DNA from: UBA12465 sp964500975
GTDB taxonomy: Bacteria > Patescibacteriota > Patescibacteriia > Patescibacteriales > UBA12465
NCBI GenBank assembly: GCA_964500975.1
Contig: CAZCQW010000007.1
Coordinates: forward strand, 15,245-79,244
Reading direction: 5' to 3'
Length of the DNA stretch: 64,000 bases
Shown here: positions 8,883-17,121 of the stretch, one piece after another
Layout: each line of letters starts with the position of its first letter
Position numbering within the stretch: the first letter of the stretch is position 1
The notes under the pieces: generated by a model
What the model was told of the DNA's origin: nothing
The model's input: only the letters and a program-made list of their open reading frames with translations
Databases searched by the model: none
Program-made: the position numbers and the translations under genes

Positions 8883-10034
8883 ATGCTTAAAAAAATGAAA
8901 AATAGTTTTTTACTAACAATTTCTTTGGCAACTTTTTGCGGAATGCTTGCAGGTTTTTGCGGGGCAATGCTTGTTCGAGCTTATGTTTTTAATGATTCAT
9001 ACTCTCCTTATACCAATCAGGAACTCAATTTAAATAATTTAAACAACCTTAGTCGTTCTGGATTAGTTATCCGCGATCCTAAGAAAGTTGTTGTTAATCA
9101 GGATGTAAAACTTGAGGAAACAATTAATTCATTTTCAACATCTTTAGTGAGCGTTTTTAAAGAAATTCCTAAAAAAATTAATGCCGATGTCTTGGTCCCA
9201 GAATACTATTCTCTAGATAAGCCCTTGTTTATCGGTTTAGTTGTAACTAGTGATGGTTGGGTGATGTCGTCTTTGCCGGTTGATTTAAAAGAGGAATTTA
9301 ATATTAAGTCTTATGTCGTTATTGCGTCTGATAGAAAAATTTATAAAATAGATAAAATAAATGTAATAAAAAATTCTCTAGGCGACGTAATTTTCTTCCA
9401 TTTAGCTGAGGCATCTAATTTACCGGTAAGAAAAATTGTCCCTCGTTCCGAGTTATCTTTAGGACAATCATTGGTAGTTTTTGATAACAATAATAATGTT
9501 TGGCCAACTAATTTATCATCTTTTAAAAAAACTCCTGATGTTTTAAGCAGTGATTATTTAAATGCTCGTTTAGTTTTGTCTAATAATTCCGACTCGATTC
9601 AGAAAAATTCTTTTATATTTAATTTATCTGGTGATTTGGTGGCGGTTGTTGGTGCTAATAAAGAAATTATTCCCGCCTTTTCTTATGGTAGCTATTGGCA
9701 GGGCTTCAGTAACAAGGAATTGCTTGCTAGTCCTTTTCTGGGAGTTAGTTATTTAGATTTATCTTTGGTAAGAATTCCGAATATTAGTTTAAACAAAGGT
9801 GCCTTAATTTATCAAAATAAAGATAAAGTTTCAGTGGTAAAAAATAGCCCAGCCTTTAGTGCTGGCCTGGTTTTAGGTGATGTTATTACCTGGGTTAATA
9901 ATCAGGAAGTAGACAGCAGTAACGACCTAGCGGATTTAATTGCTAACTATAAACCAGGAGAAAAAATAACCCTGACTTATTTACGTGGCGGACAAGAAAG
10001 ACAAGTTGATGTTAAATTAGGCGAACTAAAATAA
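8883..10034 (+). CDS. HtrA/DegP-like exported PDZ protein, probably proteolytically inactive
   Basis: A 383-residue protein with an N-terminal membrane segment (about 10-32), a trypsin-fold-like middle (about 95-265) and a C-terminal PDZ domain (about 285-380: SPAFSAGLVLGDVITWVNN, then YKPGEKITLTYLRGG). The middle keeps HtrA landmarks but not the active site: the region that should read like TNNHV reads VMSSLPVDL, with no histidine, and the GNSGGPL region reads KNSFIFNLSGD. An Asp in GDVIFFHL could match the catalytic Asp. It most likely binds peptides or misfolded proteins without cutting them. The PDZ call is firm; the pseudoprotease reading is from alignment by eye. Confidence 0.82.
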   Translation: MLKKMKNSFLLTISLATFCGMLAGFCGAMLVRAYVFNDSYSPYTNQELNLNNLNNLSRSGLVIRDPKKVVVNQDVKLEETINSFSTSLVSVFKEIPKKINADVLVPEYYSLDKPLFIGLVVTSDGWVMSSLPVDLKEEFNIKSYVVIASDRKIYKIDKINVIKNSLGDVIFFHLAEASNLPVRKIVPRSELSLGQSLVVFDNNNNVWPTNLSSFKKTPDVLSSDYLNARLVLSNNSDSIQKNSFIFNLSGDLVAVVGANKEIIPAFSYGSYWQGFSNKELLASPFLGVSYLDLSLVRIPNISLNKGALIYQNKDKVSVVKNSPAFSAGLVLGDVITWVNNQEVDSSNDLADLIANYKPGEKITLTYLRGGQERQVDVKLGELK

Positions 10035-10039
10035 TTATT

Positions 10040-11218
10040 ATGAAAATAAATTCCATAAAAAAAATAAAAAAAATGAGAGATAAAGTTGTTTTTTTACGTG
10101 TGGATTTTAACGTTGCGCTTGATGACGGGAAAGTTAAAGATGATTATCGCATTAAAGCGGGACTGGAAACAATAAATTATTTACTTGATAAAGGCGCGCG
10201 TTTAATTGTTGCGACTCATTTAGGTGAGCCAAAAGGGAAGGTTGAACTTAAATATTCAGTGAAGCCAGTTGCTCAGCGACTTAAAAAATTATTAGGCTTA
10301 CCAGTTAAATTTTTACCAGAAATAATTGGCCCCAAGGTTGTTAAGTCGGTAAATGAATTAAAGTCTGGTGAAGTTTTAATGTTGGAAAATTTAAGATTTA
10401 ATAGTGGCGAACTAAGTAATGATTTAAAATTTTCTAAAGAATTAGTTTCTGTGGCAGATATTTATGTTAATGATGCTTATTCCGTCTGTCATCGTGATCA
10501 GGCCTCAGTTTCGGCTGTTAAAAAATATTTGCCCGCTTATGCAGGTTTATTGTTGGAGAAAGAAGTGGTAGCTGTTAGTAAAATATTAAAACCAAAAAAG
10601 CCTTTAATAGTAATTATGGGCGGAGCAAAGATAAGCACAAAAGCACCATTAATTTCTAAGTTATATGCCCATGCTAGTCAAATTTTAGTTGGAGGCGCAC
10701 TTGCTAATAATTTTTTTAAATATCAGAAATTAGAAATCGGAAAGTCTTTATTTGATTCCGACAGTCTAATTTATGTAAAAAAGTTTTTTAAAGTAAAAAA
10801 ACTAGCGGATAAAATTATTCTACCAGTTGATGTTGTGGTTCGGACTAAATCGGGTTCAGCTCTTGTTCGTAAACCAAAGGAGGTAAAGAAAGATGAAGCA
10901 ATTCTTGATCTTGGCCCTGAGACAATTGCTCTTTATGCTAAATATATCAAAACCGCTCAGACATTAGTTTGGAATGGCCCGATGGGGAAATTTGAAGAAA
11001 ACAGCTTTAAACAAGGAACTCTATCTGTTGCTCGTCTAGTTGCTTCGCGGGCTGGCGGCAAGGCTTATGGTCTGGTTGGTGGAGGAGAAACAGTTGCTGC
11101 TTTAAATTTAACTAAAATGGCTGAACATGTTGATTGGATTTCAACGGCTGGCGGAGCGATGTTAACTCATCTGGGTGGTGGGAAGATGCCAGGCTTAAGT
11201 AAAATTGTTCTTAAATAA
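10040..11218 (+). CDS. pgk: Phosphoglycerate kinase homolog with altered 3-phosphoglycerate site
   Basis: A 392-residue protein, normal length for Pgk. Conserved landmarks: LRVDFNVALDDGK, YRIKAG, MLENLRF, GGAKISTKAPLI, VWNGPMGKFE and GGGETVAAL. This family transfers phosphate between 1,3-bisphosphoglycerate and ADP. Two positions of the basic patch that holds the substrate phosphate look changed: HLGEPKG where HLGRPKG is usual (Arg to Glu), and CHRDQAS where HRAHAS is usual (second His to Gln). The C-terminal glycine motif reads STAGGAMLTHL instead of STGGGASLE-type. The ATP-side lysines remain. It is first in a tight pgk-eno-gpmI set (10 and 14 nt gaps). It could still be the organism's only Pgk; its activity is uncertain. 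Confidence 0.9.
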   Translation: MKINSIKKIKKMRDKVVFLRVDFNVALDDGKVKDDYRIKAGLETINYLLDKGARLIVATHLGEPKGKVELKYSVKPVAQRLKKLLGLPVKFLPEIIGPKVVKSVNELKSGEVLMLENLRFNSGELSNDLKFSKELVSVADIYVNDAYSVCHRDQASVSAVKKYLPAYAGLLLEKEVVAVSKILKPKKPLIVIMGGAKISTKAPLISKLYAHASQILVGGALANNFFKYQKLEIGKSLFDSDSLIYVKKFFKVKKLADKIILPVDVVVRTKSGSALVRKPKEVKKDEAILDLGPETIALYAKYIKTAQTLVWNGPMGKFEENSFKQGTLSVARLVASRAGGKAYGLVGGGETVAALNLTKMAEHVDWISTAGGAMLTHLGGGKMPGLSKIVLK

Positions 11219-11228
11219 TTTTTGATAT

Positions 11229-12479
11229 ATGCCAAAAATAAAAAAAATTATCGCACGTGAAATATTAGATTCTAGTGGAAATCCAACTATTGAGGTTAAA
11301 ATAATTCTTGATAATGATTTAGCCACTAAAGCTAGCGTTCCTAGTTCAGCACTTGGTTCTCATGGAGCCCTGGAACTTCGCGATGGAGATTCTAAGCGCT
11401 ACAATGGTTTGGGAGTCTTAAGAGCGGTGAATAAAATAAACGAAATTATTTCAGCAAAGTTGATCGGTCTTGAGGTCAGTAATCAATCAGAAATAGATAA
11501 AATTTTAATTTCTTTGGACGGCACTGAAAATAAAAAAAACTTGGGAGTTAATTCAGTTTTAGCTGTTTCTATTGTTTGTGCTCGTGCTGCCGCGCTCAGT
11601 CAGGGAAAGGAACTGTTTGATTATTTAAAAACTAGTTTTGAGATGCCTGAGCCTTTAAAAATACCAACCCCTTTATTTAATATTTTTAATGGCGGTAAGC
11701 ATGCTGATACTAATTTAGATTTTCAAGAATTTTTATTAATTCCTAAAAAAAATAGCGCAGCTAAAATGATTCAGAGTGGTTCAGAAATATTTCATGAGTT
11801 GGGACGAGTTTTGAAAGAATCTGATTACGATACCGACACAGGACTTGAGGGCGGCTATGCGCCCGATCTAGATTCGAGCATTGAGGCGATTGAACTTATT
11901 TTAGCAGCTGCAATTCGCGCCGGGTATAATCCTGGCAAGGATGTTTATTTAGGAATTGATATTGGGTCAAATATCCTGTATGAAGAGAAAAGTAAAAAAT
12001 ATCTTTTTCCTCTCGATAATAATTATTTTAATTCAGCTAATTTACTCAGCTTGTACAATGATTGGTTTAAAAAATATCCACTTGTTTACTTGGAAGATGC
12101 TTTATCGGAAAACGATTGGGAAAATTGGCGTGAGTTAACTGCTGAGTTGGGCGATAAGATGATGATTGTGGGTGACGAACTTTTTTCTAGTAGTCCGGAT
12201 CGCCTAAGGCAGGGTTTAAAAGAGAAGGCGGCTAATTCAATTATTATTAAACCAAATCAACTCGGCACCTTGACGGAAACTGTAGATTGTATAAGATTAG
12301 CTCAGAAACATGGCTATCAGGTTGTCATCTCTCATCGTGGAGGGGAAACAACAGATGATTTTATTGTTGATCTAGCTGTCGCGACATCCGCTGATTACTT
12401 AAAAGCCGGTTCTTTATCTCGTGGTGAAAGGTTGGCAAAATATAATAGATTATTAGAAATTGCCGGAATAATTGAATAA
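11229..12479 (+). CDS. eno: Enolase homolog with altered catalytic loop 1
   Basis: A 416-residue enolase-family protein; the family converts 2-phosphoglycerate to phosphoenolpyruvate using two Mg ions. Retained landmarks: GGKHADTNLDFQEF, GLEGGYAPDL, YLEDALSENDW, GDELF, IIIKPNQLGTLTET (catalytic Lys) and the KYNRLLEI tail. Differences from the usual consensus: LDSSGNPT instead of LDSRGNPT; the mobile loop reads VPSSALGSHGALELRDGD instead of PSGASTGxxEALELRDGD, one residue shorter and without the Ser-Thr pair; and SHRGGETTD replaces SHRSGET next to the phosphate. Metal and general-base residues appear kept, so activity may be reduced rather than absent. Flanked by pgk and the gpmI-like gene. 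Confidence 0.9.
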   Translation: MPKIKKIIAREILDSSGNPTIEVKIILDNDLATKASVPSSALGSHGALELRDGDSKRYNGLGVLRAVNKINEIISAKLIGLEVSNQSEIDKILISLDGTENKKNLGVNSVLAVSIVCARAAALSQGKELFDYLKTSFEMPEPLKIPTPLFNIFNGGKHADTNLDFQEFLLIPKKNSAAKMIQSGSEIFHELGRVLKESDYDTDTGLEGGYAPDLDSSIEAIELILAAAIRAGYNPGKDVYLGIDIGSNILYEEKSKKYLFPLDNNYFNSANLLSLYNDWFKKYPLVYLEDALSENDWENWRELTAELGDKMMIVGDELFSSSPDRLRQGLKEKAANSIIIKPNQLGTLTETVDCIRLAQKHGYQVVISHRGGETTDDFIVDLAVATSADYLKAGSLSRGERLAKYNRLLEIAGIIE

Positions 12480-12493
12480 TAATTAGTAAAAAA

Positions 12494-13396
12494 ATGGAAC
12501 TAACTAATAACAGTAATTTACTCGAACCTCTCTCGAAAAGCACGGTGGTTTTGTTATTGTTAGATGGTTGGGGTATTGCCCCGGTGAGTGAGGCTAATGT
12601 TATTAGCTTAGCCAAAACTCCAACTTTTAATAATCTGATCAAGGAATATCCTGTTGCCCTATTAAGTGTGCCTGAAAAAAATATTAACAACCGCTATTTA
12701 ATTATGGGTTTAGGCAGGAATATTGATGATGAAAAAACAGTTAATGAGAATACCTTGAGTAAAACCCTGGCTGATAATAATTTAAATCAAATTAAGATTA
12801 CTGAAACGGAACGCTTAGCCGCCTTAACTCACTATTTTAATGGCCATAGGGAAAATAAATTAGCTGGCGAGGATTGGAAGATTCTTTCTTCTGAGCTAGG
12901 TGATTATAGTGCTAAACCGTCTTTAGTGTCCGGACGAATAAGTAGTGAATTAGTAAAATCTTTAAAATCAGAAAAGTATAGGTTTTTGGCTGTATCTATG
13001 CCGGCAATTGATTTGGCGGCGATGACAGGGGATTTTAAGGCAGTTAAAAAAGCAATCGAGGTTGTTGATAAAAATTTAAAAAAAATAGTTGAAAAAGTAA
13101 TAGAAAAAAAGGCTGTCTTAATAATTAGCTCGGCTGGCGGCAATGCTGAAAATATGAAAAGCATGGTTACTGAGTTGATTGATAAAGGGATTACCAATAA
13201 TCCCGTGCCCGTGATTATTGTTGGAGAAGATTTTAAAGGAAAAACAATCGGTTTGAGTGAGCCATTAAATGATGATTTAAGTTTACTTGCTCCGGCTGGA
13301 GGCTTAGAAGATTTGGCTCCGACAATTTTAGACATTATGAATATTAATAAGCCGGAAGAAATGACAGGAAAATCTTTAATTGATACAAATTTATAA
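12494..13396 (+). CDS. Truncated GpmI-like protein, phosphoglycerate mutase pseudoenzyme
   Basis: A 300-residue relative of cofactor-independent phosphoglycerate mutase (GpmI, normally about 510). The N-terminus (VLLLLDGWGIAP, ANVISLAKTPTFNNLI) and the C-terminal part (TETERLAALTHYFNG, LAGEDW, MTGDFKAVKKAI, GGNAENM, TNNPVPVIIVG, LEDLAPTILDIM, EEMTGKSLI) match the phosphatase-like domain well. Most of the inserted phosphotransferase domain is missing, including the MGNSEVGH segment that carries the phospho-serine. Remaining metal sites are also changed: ITADHGN reads ISSAGGN, NPDMVGHTG reads PAIDLAAMTG, and the His before TTNPVP is gone. The fold seems kept without catalysis. Third gene of the pgk-eno set, 14 nt after eno. 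Confidence 0.85.
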   Translation: MELTNNSNLLEPLSKSTVVLLLLDGWGIAPVSEANVISLAKTPTFNNLIKEYPVALLSVPEKNINNRYLIMGLGRNIDDEKTVNENTLSKTLADNNLNQIKITETERLAALTHYFNGHRENKLAGEDWKILSSELGDYSAKPSLVSGRISSELVKSLKSEKYRFLAVSMPAIDLAAMTGDFKAVKKAIEVVDKNLKKIVEKVIEKKAVLIISSAGGNAENMKSMVTELIDKGITNNPVPVIIVGEDFKGKTIGLSEPLNDDLSLLAPAGGLEDLAPTILDIMNINKPEEMTGKSLIDTNL

Positions 13397-13484
13397 AAAA
13401 TAAACGAGCACATCAAATAGCATATAAAATTATAAAGCAGTTCTTCAAAATTAAAAATAATAATGATTTCCAAAAAATTTTAAA

Positions 13485-13790
13485 ATGAAAGCAAAAAAAA
13501 TTTTCACAGATCGCGACAAAGAAATTATTTCACTTGTTGCTAGCGCTTTGGGCTTAAGTGCACTTATTAGAGATAGTGTGCCGACAGAAGAAGACATTAG
13601 TCTTCTTGTAGCGGAGATTAATAAAAAAAACTGGAACAAGGGTGATTTTCATAAACAAAATATATCTTTTCTAAGTTTTTTTAGAGCCGCTGCAAAGATT
13701 AATGAAAACGTGTACAAACATGTTTCGTATGATCTAAAATGTCAATTCCCAGGAAATTTTTTGCAAAGAGATGTTAATTATAGTAAATAA
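13485..13790 (+). CDS. Small hypothetical soluble protein
   Basis: A 101-residue, mostly helical and charged protein with no recognised domain. It starts with a lysine-rich segment and contains FTDRDKEIISLVASALGLS. It is separated by about 90 nt of AT-rich DNA from the gpmI-like gene and followed by a strong terminator, so it may form its own unit. The ATG at 13485 has no clear Shine-Dalgarno. Function unknown. Confidence 0.6.
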   Translation: MKAKKIFTDRDKEIISLVASALGLSALIRDSVPTEEDISLLVAEINKKNWNKGDFHKQNISFLSFFRAAAKINENVYKHVSYDLKCQFPGNFLQRDVNYSK

Positions 13791-13812
13791 ATCTGCTTGC
13801 ATAATAAATACA

Positions 13813-13846
13813 GAAAAAGCCCTGCAATAAAACGGGGCTCTTTTAT
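13813..13846. terminator. Bidirectional rho-independent terminator
   Basis: AGCCC...GGGCT stem with a loop of about 10 nt, flanked by A-run and T-run, between the convergent genes ending at 13790 (plus) and 13867 (minus). Confidence 0.75.
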
Positions 13847-13866
13847 TTTAGAAGACTAATTTATTT

Positions 13867-14277
13867 TTAGAAAAGCCAAAAAGAAATAACACTAGTAGCG
13901 ATACCAACCAAAGCGCCAATGAAAACCTGGAGCGGTGTATGACCAATTTTTTCTAATTGTTTTGGATAGCTGCGGTCAAGAAATTCATCTTCTTTTAAAG
14001 TTTTTCCGTGAAGACCCAGATAATTTCTTAAACCAATTGCATCCGTAATAACTATCATCGCGTAAACAAAGGCACAAGCAAAAACCGGAGAGTCAATTCC
14101 TAGTTTCAACCCTAGAATGGTTACTAGAGACATTACAACTGAAGTGTGGCCGCTTGGCATATCAGAATATGAGAATAGATCGTGCCAAGTAATTTTACGT
14201 TTTCTTGAGCGAATTATTACCTTTGAACCTTGAGCTAGGATAAAGGCAATAATTGGTGATAATAAATAAATATACAT
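13867..14277 (-). CDS. Divergent PAP2 family (DUF212) membrane protein
   Basis: A 136-residue membrane protein with about four hydrophobic segments. The motifs DMPSGHTS (about 40-47), FVYAMIVITDAIGLR, LGHTPLQV-type GHTPLQVFIGALVGI and a KEDEFL loop match the divergent PAP2 family (PF02681). The SGHT and GHTPLQV histidines resemble the phosphatase motifs of PAP2 enzymes. A lipid-phosphate phosphatase role, for example on isoprenoid carriers, is possible but unproven for this subfamily. It starts 1 nt after gyrB ends, so the two are co-transcribed. Confidence 0.85.
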   Translation of the reverse strand: MYIYLLSPIIAFILAQGSKVIIRSRKRKITWHDLFSYSDMPSGHTSVVMSLVTILGLKLGIDSPVFACAFVYAMIVITDAIGLRNYLGLHGKTLKEDEFLDRSYPKQLEKIGHTPLQVFIGALVGIATSVISFWLF

Positions 14278-14278
14278 A

Positions 14279-16327
14279 TTAAATATCTAAATTTTCTACT
14301 TTCTTGGCATGTGTTTGGATGAAGTTTTTACGAGGCGCAACGTTATCGCCCATTAACATATCAAAGATTTGGTCGGCTTTGGCAGCATCCTCAATCGTCA
14401 CTTGTTTAACAATACGACTAGCCGGGTCCATGGTTGTTTCCCAGAGCTGCTCGGGGTTCATTTCTCCTAAACCTTTGTAGCGTTGAATAGTAATTTTGCT
14501 AGGTTTTTTCTTTTCTTCCTCGTCTTTTCCTTTTTTTTCTTTTTTGTTCTCAGTTTCTTCTTCAACTATTTCAATGTTTTCTCCGTCTTCGCCCTCTTCT
14601 CCGACTTCAACCGCTTCCTCTAGGCCACCACCAAGCTCAATAATAATTTTTTCTTTTTCTTCATCGCTATAGGCATAGTGAACGGCGTTCCCTTTTTTTA
14701 ATTGGTATAAAGGTGGTTGAGCAATATACATGTAGCCGCCAGTAACTAGTGGAGTAAAGTGGCGGAAAAATAATGTTAAAAGTAAAGTTCTGATATGAGC
14801 GCCATCAACATCGGCATCAGTCATGATAATAATACGATGATATCTTAATTTATCTATATCAAATTGATCGTCTATATTAGTACCAAGAGCAATTACTAAA
14901 TTCTTGATTTCGTTATTAGCTAGCATTTTATCTAGTCGAGCGCGTTCAACATTTAAAATTTTACCGCGTAAAGGGAGAATAGCTTGAAATTTACGATTAC
15001 GGCCTTGTTTTGCGCTACCGCCGGCCGAGTCTCCCTCAACTATATATAATTCACATTCTTCGGGATGGCGACTAGAGCAGTCAGCTAGTTTGCCAGGAAG
15101 AGTCATGCCTTCTAAAGCACCCTTACGTAAAATAGTCGCACGGGCAGTACGGGCAGCTAAGCGAGCTTGGGCTGATAGAACGCATTTACCGATAATAGCT
15201 TCAGCTTCTTTTGGGTGTTCTTCTAAAAAAGTATTAAATGATTCACCGAAAATAGTTTCCACATAGCCTTTCATTTCAGCGTTACCAAGCTTTCCTTTGG
15301 TCTGGCCTTCAAATTGCGGGTCAGGCAACTTAACGCTAACAATGACTGTTAGTCCTTCGCGGACGTCATCTCCGGTTAAGTTTTCTTGTTTTTCTTTTAA
15401 TAAATTCTTGGAACGAGCATAGTTATTCAAAGTTCTAGTTAAAGCTGAACGAAAACCAGCGACATGAGTTCCTCCTTCGGGATTATGAATATTATTAGCA
15501 AAGGCGAGTAAAGTCTCGTTATATTCGTCGTTATACTGAAGGGCTAATTCAATCTTGCAGTCATTAGTATCTTTGTCGATGTAAAAGATTGTGTCATTTT
15601 TTACAGTTTTATTGCGATGAAGTGATTTGATATAGGATTTAATACCTCCTTCAAAATGAAATTTATATTTCTTTTCACGATGACCTTCGCGTTTATCAAA
15701 AACACTAAGAGTAATTCCTTTTGTTAAGTAAGATTGTTGTCTTAAGCGATCTAGGATTTTAACCCAGTTAAATTCTAACTCTGTAAAAATAGTTGCGTCC
15801 GGCTTGAAAGTAATGGTTGTGCCCGTATCTTTACAAGTACCAACCGGTTTAGCGGCTTTTTGTGGAATACCAATTTTGTATTCTTGTTCCCAAATTTTTC
15901 CATCACGATGAATTTCCGCTTTTAAATATTCACTTAATGCATTAACAACTGAAACACCAACGCCGTGAAGACCTCCAGAAACTTTATATCCACCGCCACC
16001 GAATTTTCCGCCAGCATGAAGTTTTGTTAAAACAGTTTCAAGAGCTGAGACTCCAGTTACTTTATGTTTCTCAACGGGAATACCACGACCATTATCGGTT
16101 ACCGAAACCATCCCGTCAGGAAGAAGGGAAACAGAGATTTCATTGGCATGACCAGCCATAGCTTCGTCAATTGAGTTGTCAACGACTTCCCAGATTAAAT
16201 GGTGTAAGCCAGCGCTAGAAGTTGAACCGATGTACATGCCTGGTCTTTTGCGGACCGGGTCTAAGCCTTCTAAAACGGTAATCTGATCGGCGCCATATTC
16301 ATTGTCTTTTTTTGGGTCTTTGGACAT
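14279..16327 (-). CDS. gyrB: DNA gyrase subunit B
   Basis: A 682-residue type IIA topoisomerase ATPase subunit; with GyrA it introduces negative supercoils. N-terminal GHKL ATPase: GMYIGSTSSAGLHHL, VDNSIDEAMAG, DNGRGIPV and GLHGVGVSVVNAL. Transducer: NPEGGTHVAGFRSAL-type segment. TOPRIM: EGDSAGGSAKQGRNRKFQA, LPLRGKILNVERA and MTDADVDGAHIRTLLL. C-terminus: QRYKGLGEMNPEQLWETTMD. Between TOPRIM and that segment (about residues 555-605) lies a strongly acidic then lysine-rich low-complexity insert (VEVGEEGEDGENIEIVEEET and KKEKKGKDEEEKKK). ParE is an alternative, but the overall motif set and length fit GyrB. Confidence 0.95.
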   Translation of the reverse strand: MSKDPKKDNEYGADQITVLEGLDPVRKRPGMYIGSTSSAGLHHLIWEVVDNSIDEAMAGHANEISVSLLPDGMVSVTDNGRGIPVEKHKVTGVSALETVLTKLHAGGKFGGGGYKVSGGLHGVGVSVVNALSEYLKAEIHRDGKIWEQEYKIGIPQKAAKPVGTCKDTGTTITFKPDATIFTELEFNWVKILDRLRQQSYLTKGITLSVFDKREGHREKKYKFHFEGGIKSYIKSLHRNKTVKNDTIFYIDKDTNDCKIELALQYNDEYNETLLAFANNIHNPEGGTHVAGFRSALTRTLNNYARSKNLLKEKQENLTGDDVREGLTVIVSVKLPDPQFEGQTKGKLGNAEMKGYVETIFGESFNTFLEEHPKEAEAIIGKCVLSAQARLAARTARATILRKGALEGMTLPGKLADCSSRHPEECELYIVEGDSAGGSAKQGRNRKFQAILPLRGKILNVERARLDKMLANNEIKNLVIALGTNIDDQFDIDKLRYHRIIIMTDADVDGAHIRTLLLTLFFRHFTPLVTGGYMYIAQPPLYQLKKGNAVHYAYSDEEKEKIIIELGGGLEEAVEVGEEGEDGENIEIVEEETENKKEKKGKDEEEKKKPSKITIQRYKGLGEMNPEQLWETTMDPASRIVKQVTIEDAAKADQIFDMLMGDNVAPRKNFIQTHAKKVENLDI

Positions 16328-16478
16328 ATTGTAAACAGAATTAAAACAAAAAATACCTAATATTTAAGGGCATTTTAATGCTTATCTTTTATTAATTATC
16401 TTATTTTATTTTAGCAAAGAATGTTACCGAGGGCAAGTCGTAAAAAATGTTTATAAATCTTGTTCGCCCTTGTAACTA

Positions 16479-16508
16479 TTGACTTTATTCTTAAAATATG
16501 TTTTAATA
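16479..16508 (+). promoter_or_regulatory. Probable sigma70-type promoter for gene at 16567
   Basis: TTGACT (16479-16484), 18 nt, TTAATA (16503-16508). A perfect 7-bp dyad, CCATTTT-TGTT-AAAATGG, follows just downstream, inside the presumed leader. Confidence 0.5.
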
Positions 16509-16566
16509 TCTAGACGCCATTTTTGTTAAAATGGACAAATAGTAGTAACTTAAAAACAAAAATATA

Positions 16567-17121
16567 ATGAAAAAGAAAAATGAAATTCCGGAGGGCAAGA
16601 AAGACATGTTGATGTTAAATGAATTTACGGAAAAAGATGACATTATGATAGATGTCAATCTTCTTTCAAACGGCTTAACAGGTCAGGGGTGGGTAAATAA
16701 GTTTGAAACTGAGGGTCGCGAGCTATCTGAAGAAGTTAAAAAGATTTTAACTTCTCAGGCGTTTGTGCCGACAAAAGGAGTAATATACAAATTAGTAATT
16801 ATCCGAGGAAAGACTTTTGAGTATGGAGGGAGAACAGTTTCGACTGTGCGCGAATACGCTTATAGTAAAGGATTCTTTAAGGCCAGGCTAGAAATTGCCT
16901 GCTTGTTTAGAGACCTGTTATCAGATGAAAAGATGAGGGAGATGCGGCTTTACTCTTTAGTAGTCGTATCGACTCACGCCAAGAAAAAAAATACAAAGCT
17001 GTTAATGATTGATATTGATGGTGCGCCGAATACCTTGATGGCTCATTGCGTTAAGGAAATGAGAATGTTCCGGCGATCAACCGGGTTTGTTTTCTCGACT
17101 GAAAAAACGAAAAATGAATAA
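16567..17121 (+). CDS. Hypothetical soluble protein
   Basis: A 184-residue charged protein with no signal or membrane segment and no motif I recognise. The middle (about 65-150) looks like alternating strands and helices (YKLVIIRGKTFEYGG, LYSLVVVSTHAKKKN, TKLLMIDIDGAP). It has its own promoter and A-rich leader, and overlaps the start of the next gene (ATG at 17114, stop at 17119-17121), which suggests translational coupling. Function unknown. Confidence 0.7.
   Translation: MKKKNEIPEGKKDMLMLNEFTEKDDIMIDVNLLSNGLTGQGWVNKFETEGRELSEEVKKILTSQAFVPTKGVIYKLVIIRGKTFEYGGRTVSTVREYAYSKGFFKARLEIACLFRDLLSDEKMREMRLYSLVVVSTHAKKKNTKLLMIDIDGAPNTLMAHCVKEMRMFRRSTGFVFSTEKTKNE

Noticed and set aside
12904..13473. 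Minus-strand frame of 189 codons opposite the gpmI-like gene
   Set aside because: The plus-strand frame carries clear GpmI family signatures; the antisense frame has no domain.
13485..13790. Toxin-antitoxin component
   Set aside because: No partner gene of suitable size beside it and no recognisable toxin or antitoxin motif.
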